A DNA stretch of 64,000 nt. Origin: Bolinopsis microptera (lineage: Eukaryota; Ctenophora; Tentaculata; Lobata; Bolinopsidae). Location of the stretch: contig NC_087079.1 in assembly GCF_026151205.1 (NCBI RefSeq), forward strand, positions 5,227,230-5,291,229, in the 5' to 3' direction. This document shows, one piece after another, positions 54,501-57,511 of the stretch. The position numbers were made by a program, and so were the translations under genes. Positions within the stretch are counted from its first letter, which is position 1, and each line of letters begins with the position of its first letter. Below the pieces are notes generated by a model that was given only the letters and a program-made list of their open reading frames with translations, had not been told where the DNA came from and did not search any database.

Positions 54501-54678
54501 CAACCGACACTCTCTCAGGATATCCTGGCATGTGTGGGTGGAGTGCAGCTGATATTTCCTCTTCTGGAGAGTATAGGACCGGTTCCTGAACCTGCTAACT
54601 CCTCTCTACACTCACAACTTAAACCGGTTTACCTCCGGTCCCATTACACCAGTGATTCCTCTGTTGGCATCCACGAAG
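9534..54678 (+). CDS. neurobeachin-like (NBEAL1/2-type) BEACH protein, 5' part, 26 exons
   Basis: Spliced in order, the listed exons give about 950 residues with every intron phase matching and no stop. Neurobeachin-like proteins are very large cytoplasmic scaffolds of membrane traffic and granule biogenesis: an N-terminal helical solenoid, a ConA-like lectin domain, then more helices, PH, BEACH and WD40 domains. Residues 1 to about 650 here are helical. The next exons give the lectin domain, with GITVPEIKVWP, the NGYGFEGFFRPDGTLHIAVC strand pair (residues like the family's GFEAFF...GTLVVAVC), GQLGPVALFWESLSP and NGRLTGHNLSTWNIK followed by DILACVGGVQLIFPLLES. These match NBEAL1/2 better than neurobeachin or LRBA. 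Downstream domains are outside the window. The intron between the exons ending at 26615 and starting at 49760 is 23 kb and contains another gene on the other strand. Family confidence is high; individual splice sites are inferred by eye. Confidence 0.85.
9584..10573 (+). other. NBEAL-like intron 1
   Basis: About 1 kb of AT-rich sequence between donor GTGAGC and acceptor TTTCAG. No other feature is seen. Confidence 0.4.
10574..10747 (+). CDS. NBEAL-like exon 2
   Basis: Follows AAATTTCAG and ends before GTAAGC. It encodes 57 full codons including GDIEATNASLDIHLKEMRSV, an amphipathic helical stretch. Entry phase 2, exit phase 2. Confidence 0.75.
10944..11041 (+). CDS. NBEAL-like exon 3
   Basis: Acceptor TTGTCTTCAG; donor GTTAAA is weak. 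It encodes QQEAQLNLKNHQ through ENQMSYLKE, highly helical. Phases 2 in, 1 out. Confidence 0.7.
11319..11397 (+). CDS. NBEAL-like exon 4
   Basis: Acceptor TATTTTCAG, donor GTACTC. It encodes FDSGGDATLPLSRAHGLILY followed by LVILS. Phases 1 in, 2 out. Confidence 0.7.
11618..11804 (+). CDS. NBEAL-like exon 5
   Basis: Acceptor CTCCTCAG, donor GTAAAT. 62 full codons, starting CSENIQPLSQAQLDVSISYA and ending NWLQAILLE. Phases 2 in, 0 out. Confidence 0.75.
12108..12169 (+). CDS. NBEAL-like exon 6
   Basis: Acceptor GTTTTCAG, donor GTAACG. It encodes ITCYYSFMCDRQNNWMNIVK. Phases 0 in, 2 out. Confidence 0.75.
12436..12575 (+). CDS. NBEAL-like exon 7
   Basis: Acceptor CTTTACAG, donor GTAACA. It encodes CKEETLLDALALDDPASIQA and onward to ARGNFRIAIN. 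Phases 2 in, 1 out. Confidence 0.75.
12681..12892. mobile_element. hAT-like MITE, 212 bp
   Basis: Inverted ends AGACCTTTACC, extending through an imperfect CATCTAG(C/T)GCTAGAT block, are flanked by 8-bp copies of CTCATGAT (12673-12680 and 12893-12900). The interior is rich in variants of GATAACGCTATCTAGCG. The element lies in the intron between exons 7 and 8. Confidence 0.75.
12957..13039 (+). CDS. NBEAL-like exon 8
   Basis: Acceptor CTTACAG, donor GTAAGC. It encodes IFNSKECKVKHKLLALDLLG then TFLCGGE. Phases 1 in, 0 out. Confidence 0.8.
13063..13131. repeat. 18-bp tandem repeat
   Basis: About three and a half copies of GACGACAGTCTACTTTGT, one with a T for C change, start about 20 bp after the exon 8 donor. 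Confidence 0.8.
13480..13905. repeat. 17-copy array of a palindromic 22-26 bp unit
   Basis: Each unit carries TGTGATTTTATCACA, a 6-bp perfect inverted repeat around TTT, followed by CCGTTTTC or CCGTTTCATTG. Two subfamilies are ordered: the TTTTC type on the left, the TTTCATTG type on the right. The array stops about 12 bp before the acceptor of exon 9, so it replaces much of the usual polypyrimidine-upstream region. An open frame through the left half is an artefact of the repeat. Confidence 0.9.
13918..13971 (+). CDS. NBEAL-like exon 9
   Basis: Acceptor ACCTGCAG, donor GTGAGG. It encodes SPHVILTEVCYNMSCLVS. Phases 0 in, 0 out. It is squeezed between a 17-copy array and a 32-copy minisatellite. 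Confidence 0.8.
13986..17197. repeat. C-rich minisatellite, about 32 copies
   Basis: The unit is 88-112 bp. A conserved core of about 64 bp starts GTGGTAGCACCGTTATACTG and ends TATTACCTTAGTTCT. It is followed by a spacer of runs of C broken by TATAA and CACTCC that varies from about 20 to 45 bp. Core variants recur (TAATGATT/TAATTATT, CACCTG/CACATG, ACCTTAG/ACATTAG). The array starts 14 bp after the exon 9 donor and fills most of the 4-kb intron. The C-rich strand is always the + strand, so the RNA would carry C runs and the template strand G runs able to form quadruplexes. Confidence 0.95.
17198..18018 (+). other. rest of NBEAL-like intron 9
   Basis: AT-rich, with three copies of TAATTATGAC near 17810-17850. 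No gene is recognised. Confidence 0.4.
18019..18159 (+). CDS. NBEAL-like exon 10
   Basis: Acceptor TAACCCAG, donor GTAGGA. It encodes ETACGIINDSTFTALLSLIN and on to IYIQQTHNSRPDK, a clear helical-repeat pair. Phases 0 in, 0 out. Confidence 0.8.
18171..18408. repeat. (TTCG)n microsatellite, about 59 copies
   Basis: 238 bp of uninterrupted TTCG, starting 11 bp after the exon 10 splice donor. It supplies a CpG every 4 bp in otherwise AT-rich, CpG-sparse intron. Confidence 0.98.
18598..18653 (+). CDS. NBEAL-like exon 11
   Basis: Acceptor TTGTTTCAG, donor GTAAGT. It encodes RQIDVRSLLSIYLQEISL. Phases 0 in, 2 out. Confidence 0.8.
19331..19495. repeat. AT-rich tandem repeat, about 4 copies
   Basis: Units of about 36-45 bp containing GAAATACTTCAGTATATTAA and TAAAATACTTATAT repeat with small changes. 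Confidence 0.75.
20352..20630. repeat. 17-copy array of a 14-17 bp unit
   Basis: The core TGTGTAACAG(C/G)ACATCA repeats 17 times; shorter units lack ATC. It ends about 50 bp before the acceptor of exon 12. Confidence 0.9.
20682..20722 (+). CDS. NBEAL-like exon 12 (micro-exon)
   Basis: 41 nt between TTTGTTTCAG and GTAAGT, encoding AKDEEYEMLSLYI. Phases 2 in, 1 out. Both splice sites are strong. Confidence 0.75.
21135..21308 (+). CDS. NBEAL-like exon 13
   Basis: Acceptor ACATTTCAG, donor GTGAGT. 57 full codons from LIPRILRVKDRPSLQSSFLG to AYSSLMRKSSS. Phases 1 in, 1 out. Confidence 0.8.
21309..21835 (+). other. NBEAL-like intron 13
   Basis: A 527-bp AT-rich intron. I see nothing else in it. 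Confidence 0.4.
21836..21930 (+). CDS. NBEAL-like exon 14
   Basis: Acceptor TATTTCCAG, donor GTGAGC. It encodes KEEFEAHIGYLKMLDNITSP then SLKIIQAILDM. Phases 1 in, 0 out. Confidence 0.8.
22111..22283 (+). CDS. NBEAL-like exon 15
   Basis: Acceptor CCTGACTAG, donor GTAAGA. 57 full codons, with IQNLELLKVFLKWSFTMPG and FLSYLLDKILDIITANMLSV. Phases 0 in, 2 out. Confidence 0.8.
22537..22650 (+). CDS. NBEAL-like exon 16
   Basis: Acceptor GGTTACAG, donor GTACGT. It encodes CSSGGIITVITSFLSSPTRP then LTSHLVEQLLAIVEKIG. Phases 2 in, 2 out. Confidence 0.8.
22918..22981 (+). CDS. NBEAL-like exon 17
   Basis: Acceptor TACTTTGCAG, donor GTGAGT. It encodes YSISAIEVRQFILLFQVDYQ plus I. Phases 2 in, 0 out. 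Confidence 0.75.
23069..23134 (+). CDS. NBEAL-like exon 18
   Basis: Acceptor TTTTTCCAG, donor GTAAGA. It encodes PLFSELISLIKRSGHFIINY then GS. Phases 0 in, 0 out. A 294-bp foldback element follows within the next intron. Confidence 0.7.
23220..23513. mobile_element. near-perfect foldback element, arms about 135 bp
   Basis: The left arm begins GTAAATTTCTATTGATCCCG and the right arm ends in its reverse complement. By eye the arms differ by a couple of substitutions and a 3-bp indel (TGA present only on the right). The loop is about 25 nt, A/T-rich and itself partly self-complementary. No clear target duplication is visible. It may be a MITE or a recent inverted duplication. As intronic RNA it would form a long duplex between exons 18 and 19. 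Confidence 0.85.
23569..23670 (+). CDS. NBEAL-like exon 19
   Basis: Acceptor TTAATTTCAG, donor GTAAGT. It encodes PNFTERLQVSLERMAKGKGA then EGPNHFFDLQHQTA. The FFDLQ leading into the lectin domain parallels the family's YFDL motif. Phases 0 in, 0 out. Confidence 0.8.
23772..23940. repeat. GTCTATGCAAC tandem and interspersed repeats
   Basis: The 11-bp word GTCTATGCAAC and variants (GTCCATGCAAC, GTCCCTGCACA) repeat about 12 times. Its inverted counterpart GTTGCATAGAC lies at the far side of the adjacent foldback. Confidence 0.8.
23908..24428. mobile_element. large foldback element built from CCGGCTACTAG modules
   Basis: The outer arms carry GCAACGTCTATGCAACGTCC, then CACAGTACCATATGAACACC, then many CCGGCTACTAG / CCGGCTAGTAG words, which are themselves near-palindromes. 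The two arms, each about 255 bp, are inverted copies including the non-repetitive block TAATAACAGCTCCTCAACTT. The centre is near 24165. It has no coding capacity. It lies in the intron between exons 19 and 20. Confidence 0.85.
24424..24490 (-). mobile_element. diverged hAT-MITE fragment
   Basis: GCCAACAGG...CGCTTTTTCAGC, a G run and GGCGCCAACAGGCAACGTTG match the left part of the 4352-4644 element in reverse orientation. The terminal CGTTACGCC is eroded to CGTTGCACC. Confidence 0.55.
24591..24739 (+). CDS. NBEAL-like exon 20, start of the lectin domain
   Basis: Acceptor TTTTCTGCAG, donor GTTAGA. It encodes GITVPEIKVWPHGKNCYTFV then CWFKLDLKSAG, the opening strands of the ConA-like domain (family pattern VPxxxxWP...FTFxxWxxLD). 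Phases 0 in, 2 out. Confidence 0.9.
24908..25037 (+). CDS. NBEAL-like exon 21, lectin domain
   Basis: Acceptor GTTTTCAG, donor GTAAGC. It encodes FYNANGYGFEGFFRPDGTLH, IAVCNRKEFTTTSV and ends DNKW, before the family's WHCVAIVH-like strand. Phases 2 in, 0 out. Confidence 0.92.
25360..25488 (+). CDS. alternative or relic copy of NBEAL-like exon 22 (22a)
   Basis: After the acceptor ATAATTTCAG, in the phase set by exon 21, the frame reads HFLGISHR, identical to the start of the exon at 26499. Seven of the eight codons differ only at the third base. It then diverges to a proline-rich stretch SPPPVPTKFPVQPRTDPTF and stops at TGA (25486-25488). It could be an alternative terminal exon, a poison exon that truncates the lectin domain, or the left half of a tandem exon duplication whose 3' part has been replaced. 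A GTGATG donor exists at about 25456 but is poor. Confidence 0.5.
   Translation, partial: HFLGISHRSPPPVPTKFPVQPRTDPTFSASPHVMPLYGHHLT
25453..25517. repeat. two-copy 29-bp repeat with a palindromic centre
   Basis: CACGTGATGCCCTTATATGG followed by GCATCATCT occurs twice. GATGCCC...GGGCATC is inverted around TTATAT. A relative, CACGTGATGCCCATATATGG, is doubled at 19736-19781. Confidence 0.75.
26287..26344. repeat. 58-bp palindrome
   Basis: GTACAGTGTACTCCGTGTAC and its near reverse complement surround a core of GTACATTGTACAATGTAC. It could form a cruciform or hairpin in the intron before exon 22. Confidence 0.75.
26499..26615 (+). CDS. NBEAL-like exon 22 (22b), lectin domain
   Basis: Acceptor AACTTTTCAG, donor GTAAAA. 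It encodes HFLGISHRGSPLLGMGEVCV then RIDKKLTNKLQLASINCNQ, matching the family's WHCVAIVH...VxVYxDG strands when joined to exon 21's final W. Phases 0 in, 0 out. Confidence 0.85.
26616..28963 (+). other. start of the 23-kb NBEAL-like intron
   Basis: AT-rich. An exon-like open stretch follows an acceptor-like TTCCTTTTAG near 27944 (TDHVFTVWYCLGATLNF..., stop TAA about 28040), but it has no homology that I know and no donor. Otherwise nothing is recognised. Confidence 0.35.
28964..29641 (-). CDS. C-terminal half of a TauE/SafE-type anion exporter
   Basis: This 225-residue frame begins with about 85 charged residues and then has several membrane segments: about 87-107 (GLFSGFLAGLIGV), 111-122 (PPLIIFFFVYEF), 131-147, 165-186 and 195-212. 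GFLAGLIGVRSPPLIIFF is the second copy of the internal repeat of TauE/SafE proteins, which export sulfite, sulfoacetate or similar anions. Alone it is only half a transporter. It overlaps the upstream sulfotransferase frame by 44 nt in the +1 frame. The start ATG at 29641 is inferred; its own frame is closed by TAG about 21 nt upstream, so any frameshift must happen inside the overlap zone. No intron signals are evident. Confidence 0.85.
   Translation of the reverse strand: MKDSRRRNDIMREDNPKEWDRSEKQRLVLEKHNTDLVVMPLTNGNHAEHDGLLENGKMAGKKESTDNKTKMKMVIKDISQTFWPIRPKIIWMCVAGLFSGFLAGLIGVRSPPLIIFFFVYEFPPVEVKANGAVIAAVNTCVRIITYLANPPPEEYGSTTWFVMEDIWLYLVCAVVAIMASPIGLYFTRYLNKSGYKVGLTLLLIVNGVTMVSTAVLDMAGSGSSA
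29598..30947 (-). CDS. N-terminal TauE/SafE half fused to a sulfotransferase domain
   Basis: Residues 1-135 of this 449-residue frame form four predicted membrane segments (about 8-40, 54-73, 84-105 and 110-132) like the first half of TauE/SafE exporters. Residues about 162-400 form a PAPS-dependent sulfotransferase. FFVVGSQKEDSDWLHGL (164-180) is a degenerate 5'-phosphosulfate loop, keeping the K, S and WL positions but with ED for the usual SG. KFVYLYRDPRDVIQS (302-316) is a textbook 3'-phosphate binding motif. RVNYESV and a C-terminal ACFSEMKDLGY complete the domain. The exporter's other half follows in an overlapping frame. The probable role is handling of sulfate groups or sulfite at a membrane, by inference. 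The minus-strand sequence CTAACCCAACATTATCTTAG just before the start looks like a branch point and acceptor, so a 5' exon may exist. The gene lies antisense inside an NBEAL-like intron. Confidence 0.85.
   Translation of the reverse strand: MLNIPVIAHFAAATFFGNVAFSAMGFGMAICYLFVYQIGALAGLTECCALPGLKYAVFIQTIGMTVIQPIVLWNVNLRKNFRWDLILTMVPMQLVGAPLGQILQAYTPSEVLKIIVGVVTIAVAAWQAFNLWRGWRAAKQQSKYEMVEVGLEEGTNGTAKSDVFFVVGSQKEDSDWLHGLISDRNPQIASPPAAGIFQHFAPILESFGDLTAEENFRTLINSVCEFIESNPLPWLDSSKNPLSFESNSILKMCGEKRTLAAVFEAVMDTYTEAHNCNTWLCKSETTGEYHEELKKQFGSRIKFVYLYRDPRDVIQSTSNANSHVYVEAENWAKLQRTAAELPEGSVYRVNYESVVGDKGKQMDQLDEFLSGGAPEKKTKTKQTEGWKATGKLTDEDVKLIESACFSEMKDLGYKTVSKSKPKVSKNQIEEFRTTHDEGLQKTKRHYERR
30948..36514. 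other. long stretch of NBEAL-like intron without recognised features
   Basis: 5.6 kb of AT-rich DNA. A short GA run lies near 31878 and a G-rich stretch near 32035-32055. No protein family, RNA gene or terminal repeat was recognised. The nearest part, up to about 31100, could hold the promoter or 5' exon of the TauE-sulfotransferase gene. Confidence 0.4.
36515..36961 (+). repeat. segmental duplication, copy A
   Basis: About 445 bp, from the block ATTTCTTGCACGAATTGGCC to CTCTGAAGTTGAAT, recurs at 41943-42398 in the same orientation with scattered substitutions and small indels. Confidence 0.9.
37151..38411. mobile_element. 1.26-kb element with multiple subterminal GCCTCACARAATGGCC motifs
   Basis: Ends CGGGTA(T/A)ATGCCTCACAG and the reverse complement are bordered by TA on both sides, fitting a Tc1/mariner-like insertion. 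The motif TGCCTCACAGAATGGCCA and close variants occur three times direct in the left part (37161, 37342, 37507) and at least six times inverted in the right part (37675 to 38405). A 181-bp segment is tandemly duplicated (about 37855 and 38036). No transposase is seen. Repeated SQNGQ/HKMAK peptides in short frames here are artefacts of the motif. Confidence 0.7.
38412..40395. other. intron DNA, partly duplicated
   Basis: No gene is recognised. The segment 39567-39954 has a diverged copy at 42802-43028. Confidence 0.4.
39567..39954 (+). repeat. segmental duplication, second block of copy A
   Basis: It shares GCGACTACTTTGAAT, GAAGACTTCCATA, CATGAGGTAATAATCAT and CAATGATGCAATCT in order with 42802-43028. 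Several indels separate them. With 36515-36961 it forms a colinear duplicated pair. Confidence 0.7.
40404..41747. mobile_element. 1.34-kb hAT-like composite element with G/C homopolymer ends
   Basis: An 8-bp duplication GGTTCGAG (40396-40403 and 41748-41755) flanks the element. The left end is a G run then GGCCAATGGCATAAA; the right end is the inverse, with a C run of about 25. The terminal blocks also contain a direct copy of GGAGAATTACTCATGGGTTT at both ends. Inside are several inverted modules of about 100-200 bp (GAGGCCTGCCTTCCGAGATC; AAATATTTTCGGC; CATGAAACGTGG) at about 40660-40880, 40900-40980, 40990-41260 and 41270-41345. No transposase is seen. Short Arg/Ser-rich frames inside are repeat artefacts. 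Confidence 0.8.
41874..41940 (+). repeat. 67-bp direct repeat flanking copy B, left
   Basis: GGAGAGTAAC, CTTCTTCGGAATTGAAGAT and GGCGACAGCTTG...CTGTTAAAAT recur at 42401-42466, immediately on the other side of the 41943-42398 duplication. Confidence 0.85.
41943..42398 (+). repeat. segmental duplication, copy B
   Basis: Copy of 36515-36961, lying exactly between two 67-bp direct repeats. Confidence 0.9.
42401..42466 (+). repeat. 67-bp direct repeat flanking copy B, right
   Basis: Partner of 41874-41940, differing at several positions. Confidence 0.85.
42802..43028 (+). repeat. segmental duplication, second block of copy B
   Basis: Diverged and shorter copy of 39567-39954. It contains its own short duplication of ATAATAATCGTCAGAA. 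Confidence 0.7.
43029..44407. other. intron DNA
   Basis: AT-rich, with a (GAAAT)4 run near 43537. No other feature is recognised. Confidence 0.4.
44408..44489 (+). tRNA. tRNA-Leu(UAA), bacterial/organellar type
   Basis: An 82-nt cloverleaf. The acceptor CCCGGGG/CCCCGGT pairs at six of seven positions, with a C-T mismatch at the first. The D arm is GCG...CGC, with loop GAATTGGTAGA. The anticodon stem TCCGA/TCGGA is perfect, with loop TTTAAGA (anticodon TAA). The long variable arm GCC-GCAA-GGT is a class II hallmark, and the T arm is GCAAG-TTCAAGT-CTTGT. The D-arm text TGGCGGAATTGGTAGACGC is that of bacterial, plastid or demosponge-type mitochondrial tRNA-Leu, not animal cytosolic tRNA-Leu. 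CCA is not encoded. It still fits the Pol III A box (TGGCGGAATTGG, TRGYNNARNNG) and B box (GTTCAAGTC, GWTCRANNC), and TTTT follows at 44494-44497. Confidence 0.85.
44490..46518. other. intron DNA
   Basis: AT-rich, with an AT microsatellite near 46133-46144. No bacterial gene or other organellar gene flanks the tRNA. A 60-codon open frame at 45044-45226 has no recognisable character. Confidence 0.4.
46520..47110. mobile_element. possible 590-bp inverted-repeat element
   Basis: GTATTGTAGTGCGACACG at the left and GTTTCGCACTACAGTAC at the right are inverted. A further inner inverted pair (TAGTGCGACACGTACTTTAG with its partner ending near 46606) makes the left end fold on itself. AGGAGGGT occurs just outside both ends, but at slightly different distances, so the target duplication is uncertain. 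Confidence 0.5.
47792..47973 (+). CDS. exon-like ORF of unknown gene (exon A)
   Basis: It has a strong acceptor (TTTTTAATTTGTCTTGTAG), a perfect donor (AG then GTAAGT), and only one of three frames open. That frame encodes 60 full codons: SIEWVEHRMANYSRVKKYRL, KGLQGNNDNYMALIMCLYG and NCKCNAPTHQ. I do not recognise it. Its exit phase (2) fits the single entry base of 48573-48628. It does not fit between NBEAL-like exons 22 and 23 without further exons, so it may belong to a separate nested + strand gene or be chance. Confidence 0.35.
48155..48232. repeat. C/T low-complexity tract
   Basis: CCCCCT and CCCCT units, pyrimidine-only for most of 75 bp, giving a glycine-rich phantom frame on the minus strand. 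It ends close to an acceptor-like CACTATTTCAG. Confidence 0.9.
48573..48628 (+). CDS. exon-like ORF of unknown gene (exon B)
   Basis: 56 nt between ATTATCTACAG and GTTAAA. Joined to 47792-47973 it reads AARQCDCLVSKLQQSPVV, continuing a cysteine pattern (CKC...CDC). In another frame it reads QLDSAIVLFPNFNNPQSL, which is vaguely lectin-strand-like. Low confidence; no family is recognised. Confidence 0.3.
48959..49024. repeat. perfect 31-bp hairpin
   Basis: The arms 48959-48989 and 48994-49024 are exactly complementary around the tetraloop TACC. The arm starts ATAGTAGATAAATTAAAAAT. It could be a tiny foldback element or a hairpin RNA precursor. Confidence 0.9.
49025..49759. other. end of the 23-kb intron
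   Basis: AT-rich. Nothing is recognised before the acceptor of the next NBEAL-like exon. Confidence 0.4.
49760..49901 (+). CDS. NBEAL-like exon 23, lectin domain end
   Basis: Acceptor CGTCACAG, donor GTAGGT. It encodes DVNVVTVTPGLQDEHYGIPT, SLHGQLGPVALFWESLSPQE and LIDIHTV, matching the family's closing lectin strands (GxLGxVxxFxExL). Phases 0 in, 1 out. Confidence 0.92.
49902..50536 (+). other. NBEAL-like intron 23
   Basis: 635 bp. Several GGTAACC-like words occur near 49930-49980. Nothing else is recognised. Confidence 0.4.
50537..50637 (+). CDS. NBEAL-like exon 24
   Basis: Acceptor GCATTCCAG, donor GTATTG. It encodes LNNLALFQPHYSGPRKETLC then DLSDKLILYYSAK, matching the family's L.KLL.YY.PKAC segment. 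Phases 1 in, 0 out. Confidence 0.9.
50883..50987 (+). CDS. NBEAL-like exon 25
   Basis: Acceptor TTTAAACAG, donor GTAGAT. It encodes ASKEHVVLDLVANKTPAERL then NGRLTGHNLSTWNIK; the DGRLTGH...W.IKD motif is diagnostic for NBEAL-type proteins. Phases 0 in, 0 out. Confidence 0.92.
50988..52750 (+). other. NBEAL-like intron 25, first part
   Basis: AT-rich apart from the tandem repeat at 51527-51965. Direct copies of ATCGGGGTT lie at about 51295-51320 and 52215-52250, on either side of it. No gene is recognised. Confidence 0.4.
51527..51965. repeat. 196-199 bp tandem duplication, 2.2 copies
   Basis: GTGAGTTATG marks each copy start (51527, 51723, 51922). GGATCTGCAGGAGTCATTTT, GAGCTGAACCTTCTACACCC and AATGGCGAGCTGGAGGCCAG repeat at fixed spacing with few changes. 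Confidence 0.92.
52751..53101. mobile_element. PIF/Harbinger-like MITE, 351 bp
   Basis: Inverted ends GGGGCCATCTACTTAGGGCG and CGGACGTCCTAAGTAGATGA with flanking TAA on both sides (52748-52750 and 53102-53104); Harbinger elements duplicate a 3-bp TWA target. The subterminal regions are G-rich with repeated GGTGGTTTTG and AATCCGGACGTC. No transposase is seen. Confidence 0.75.
53102..54518 (+). other. NBEAL-like intron 25, last part
   Basis: No gene is recognised. A GC-rich stretch at 53838-54055 gives short antisense frames without a family signature. Confidence 0.4.
54519..54678 (+). CDS. NBEAL-like exon 26, last one recognised
   Basis: Acceptor CACTCTCTCAG, donor GTTAGA. It encodes DILACVGGVQLIFPLLESIG then PVPEPANSSLHSQ and SHYTSDSSVGIHE. 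This parallels DVVNxVGGMxxLLPLLE, which directly follows the TGH...WDIK motif in the family. Phases 0 in, 1 out. I could not find the following exon. Confidence 0.9.
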
Positions 54679-57511
54679 GTTAGAAAGCTACCTTATTTTT
54701 TTCAATCAGCTAAATTATTATCTAAGTTAATTTCTCGACTGTATTGCTGTTAACATAACGGTAAACCCCAATGCAGTGATGGAGAAAAGTTCGAATTGTT
54801 TACATATTTTTGTAGTTTATTATAGTGGCGGCGAAGTATTACACCGCACGGCGCACGTGTTCAGTGTTGTGTCGGCGCACGTGTTGTGTCAGCTATGAAC
54901 AGTTCTCAAAGGAGTTTACGAATATTGTAAGATCATTGGTCCAAAGAATTAAAAATTTATAAACTTGAACCGTCTTGATATGTCTTTCAAAAAATACCGT
55001 ATTTCGCGTGACATTATACTGATTTTTGTCGTGATTATTTTCGGTTACTGAAACGTATTCTGACTGAACGGAAAACATGGTGTAAAAGATAACGTAGCCT
55101 ACTATAAACTTATCACTTCTTAACGACAACAAATTATATGAGTGATGATAAAGTTCCCAATTTATCATCACCATATAAGATGCAATCTCATAAGCGCACG
55201 CAGTCTTGGGGTACAATTGAAACGACGAATGGAAATTTTACTCACCCATCACCTACAGTGATATTTGCTGTTCCCTTTGTCAATCTGCAATGGGACTTCA
55301 ATAAAGTTCTTTGTGCTTTCAAAACCAACTTTCTCTCACTTCTCAATTACGAATAACAGTAAAATTATCAACAAATATTTCGAATCGTTGAAGAAGCCCG
55401 TTCACCTCGACACCTTACTCGCCTGTATGAACTGATACTAGATAAAGATCAGTTACTAGCAATTATTTGGGGGCCAGATCGTCATCTTGTTGGTCTCAGC
55501 TGTGGAAAACCTCCTCGCCGTGCGCCATCAAATCATCATAATACAATTGTTTTCTTCCCTGTTCCGATCTTTAACTTGAACACGATATAGTACTCATATT
55601 AATAAATCACAGGGCTGCGGCACCGGTCGGGGCCATGTCAACCACTTTGTCGTTATGAAGATCATTTGTAGTTGCCGTTGGTTCTTAAGGATCGCGATTT
55701 AATCTACATATTTAACATATTTAACATGTTTAACATATTTAACATATTTAAGTATTTACGGTGGATTTACACACTCAACCCGGGTGCTGGCTGCCGCGGG
55801 GGAAACATCTTTATAGTTGTATTTAATCGGTACACTAACACGACTACCAGTAGCAGATCTGTAACATAATGACACTGAAAATACCAGGTTATCTACAGGC
55901 TGTAAGCGCACTTTTCAGGGTTACTCTCCTTTGACTTACAAAGTTTGATATGTAGAGAGCAAGACGTGTATTTGAGTAGAAAGTTTATAACTGTATAGTT
56001 CTCCAGTTCGAGCGTCAGTGTTGAATTGCTGAGATCCATGAATTGGATCTAATAACTGTACTGTAAATAAAAAGAGTAACGGATTAATAAAAAGAGTTTT
56101 AGCGGGAATGTATTATGAATTATCTAACGCAGAGGGTATAGGCTCTGTTTGTAGTGATAATAGTAATACCAACTATTTTGGTACTTAAGATTATGTTAAG
56201 CGCTACGCTCAGAACAGTACATAATTTAAACGAGAGATTGTAGTTGATGGAAGCCTAGCACTCAATTTCTACCCTTCATAGTCGAGTTCGGGAAAAGTCG
56301 AGTTCATCCACAAAATTGTGATCAATCAGGTTTTCTACAACGCTGACTTTTACAACTACAATTGGTGTGTGATGACCATGAGCAACTACAAGACTTGTAA
56401 AGATAATGCCAATAATGTAGATGTGTCAGTGTACCAAGGAGAAGAACACCATAAATCTTGTGGAACCCTCCAACTTTCATACGGACTAGAACGCTCAGAT
56501 CAGATCTACACCTTTTTTCTGTAATGTTGTAGGAGATTCTCTACGACTGTCAAAGAAAAGTTTGACCATTGTTAATGGTCTGGCCCGGCGCGCGCTTCTT
56601 CGTAACACTTGCCATCGGGCCATATAACTATATTATATTTCGAGAAGAAAGCAGCGCGCGCTACTTCGAAGAAATTTAGACGAGTAACATCCGTCAAAGA
56701 AAAGTATGCACATTTCCATCATCATATACTCGTGACCAGTTCCCAAGGTAAAATATTTATACCTCATGGCTCTTTCATATCCCTTGTTCTTCCCTATCTC
56801 AGTGCCCAGGCTCTTACTCTATCCCAGTATCTTAAACTATCTCTGGTTCTTCCAGTTCCCATCCCTAACTCTATATATATATACCCTCGATTATCAGATT
56901 GTAACCTTAACTCTGTAATATACCTTTACCTGATTCCCGGCCAAATTTTAACTTTAACTCAGATATGATAACAACAAGAACATTTCATCCTTGGTGGATC
57001 AGTTGATTTTATTGTGTTAAGTGGTTTCCTCAACTGAAAAAAAAAATGTAAAAATTAAAATTGATTGATAGTCAAATAGAGCATAAAATTAAAGGCAGTA
57101 ATTGGGATTTTAAATTACCATAAAACCAGCTGTACATTAATTACATTACACAACAATGATTACATTTTACAACAAAAATTTGAATTTAAACCATCGAAGA
57201 AAAACCCACGCCATTTAAAAGTATGATAAAATTGGAATTTTCACTAAAATTGTAAGTTCTGGTATACGAAATTGGCGCACTACAATTACTTTCGCCTAAC
57301 AATCGCCTACGACGTGCAGCGAACTAAAAGTACGGAAATTTTCATCAAACTTCAGACAAATCCGAAATCAAAAATGTTTATGAACAATTAATAGAAACTA
57401 CTTGAGCGTTCACTGCGCGCAAAACTTATCGACATGCGCTATTTCATTTACCAGGACTTTTAAGTTGCAGAACGAAAATTCTTAAATGCTTCAAGATTTA
57501 ATAAATTACAA
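54679..57511. other. putative NBEAL-like intron or 3' sequence
   Basis: Several open stretches with mild coding flavour occur: 55138-55353, about 55373-55591 (SPRHLTRLYELILDKDQLLA...) and about 56300-56524 (...NYNWCVMTMSNYKTCKDNAN...). None has convincing splice sites in the required phase or a known family, so I do not call them exons. Confidence 0.3.

Noticed and set aside
55138..56524. Three open stretches after the last recognised NBEAL-like exon
   Set aside because: No splice site pair in the required phase 1 and no resemblance to the next part of the family; kept only as a note.
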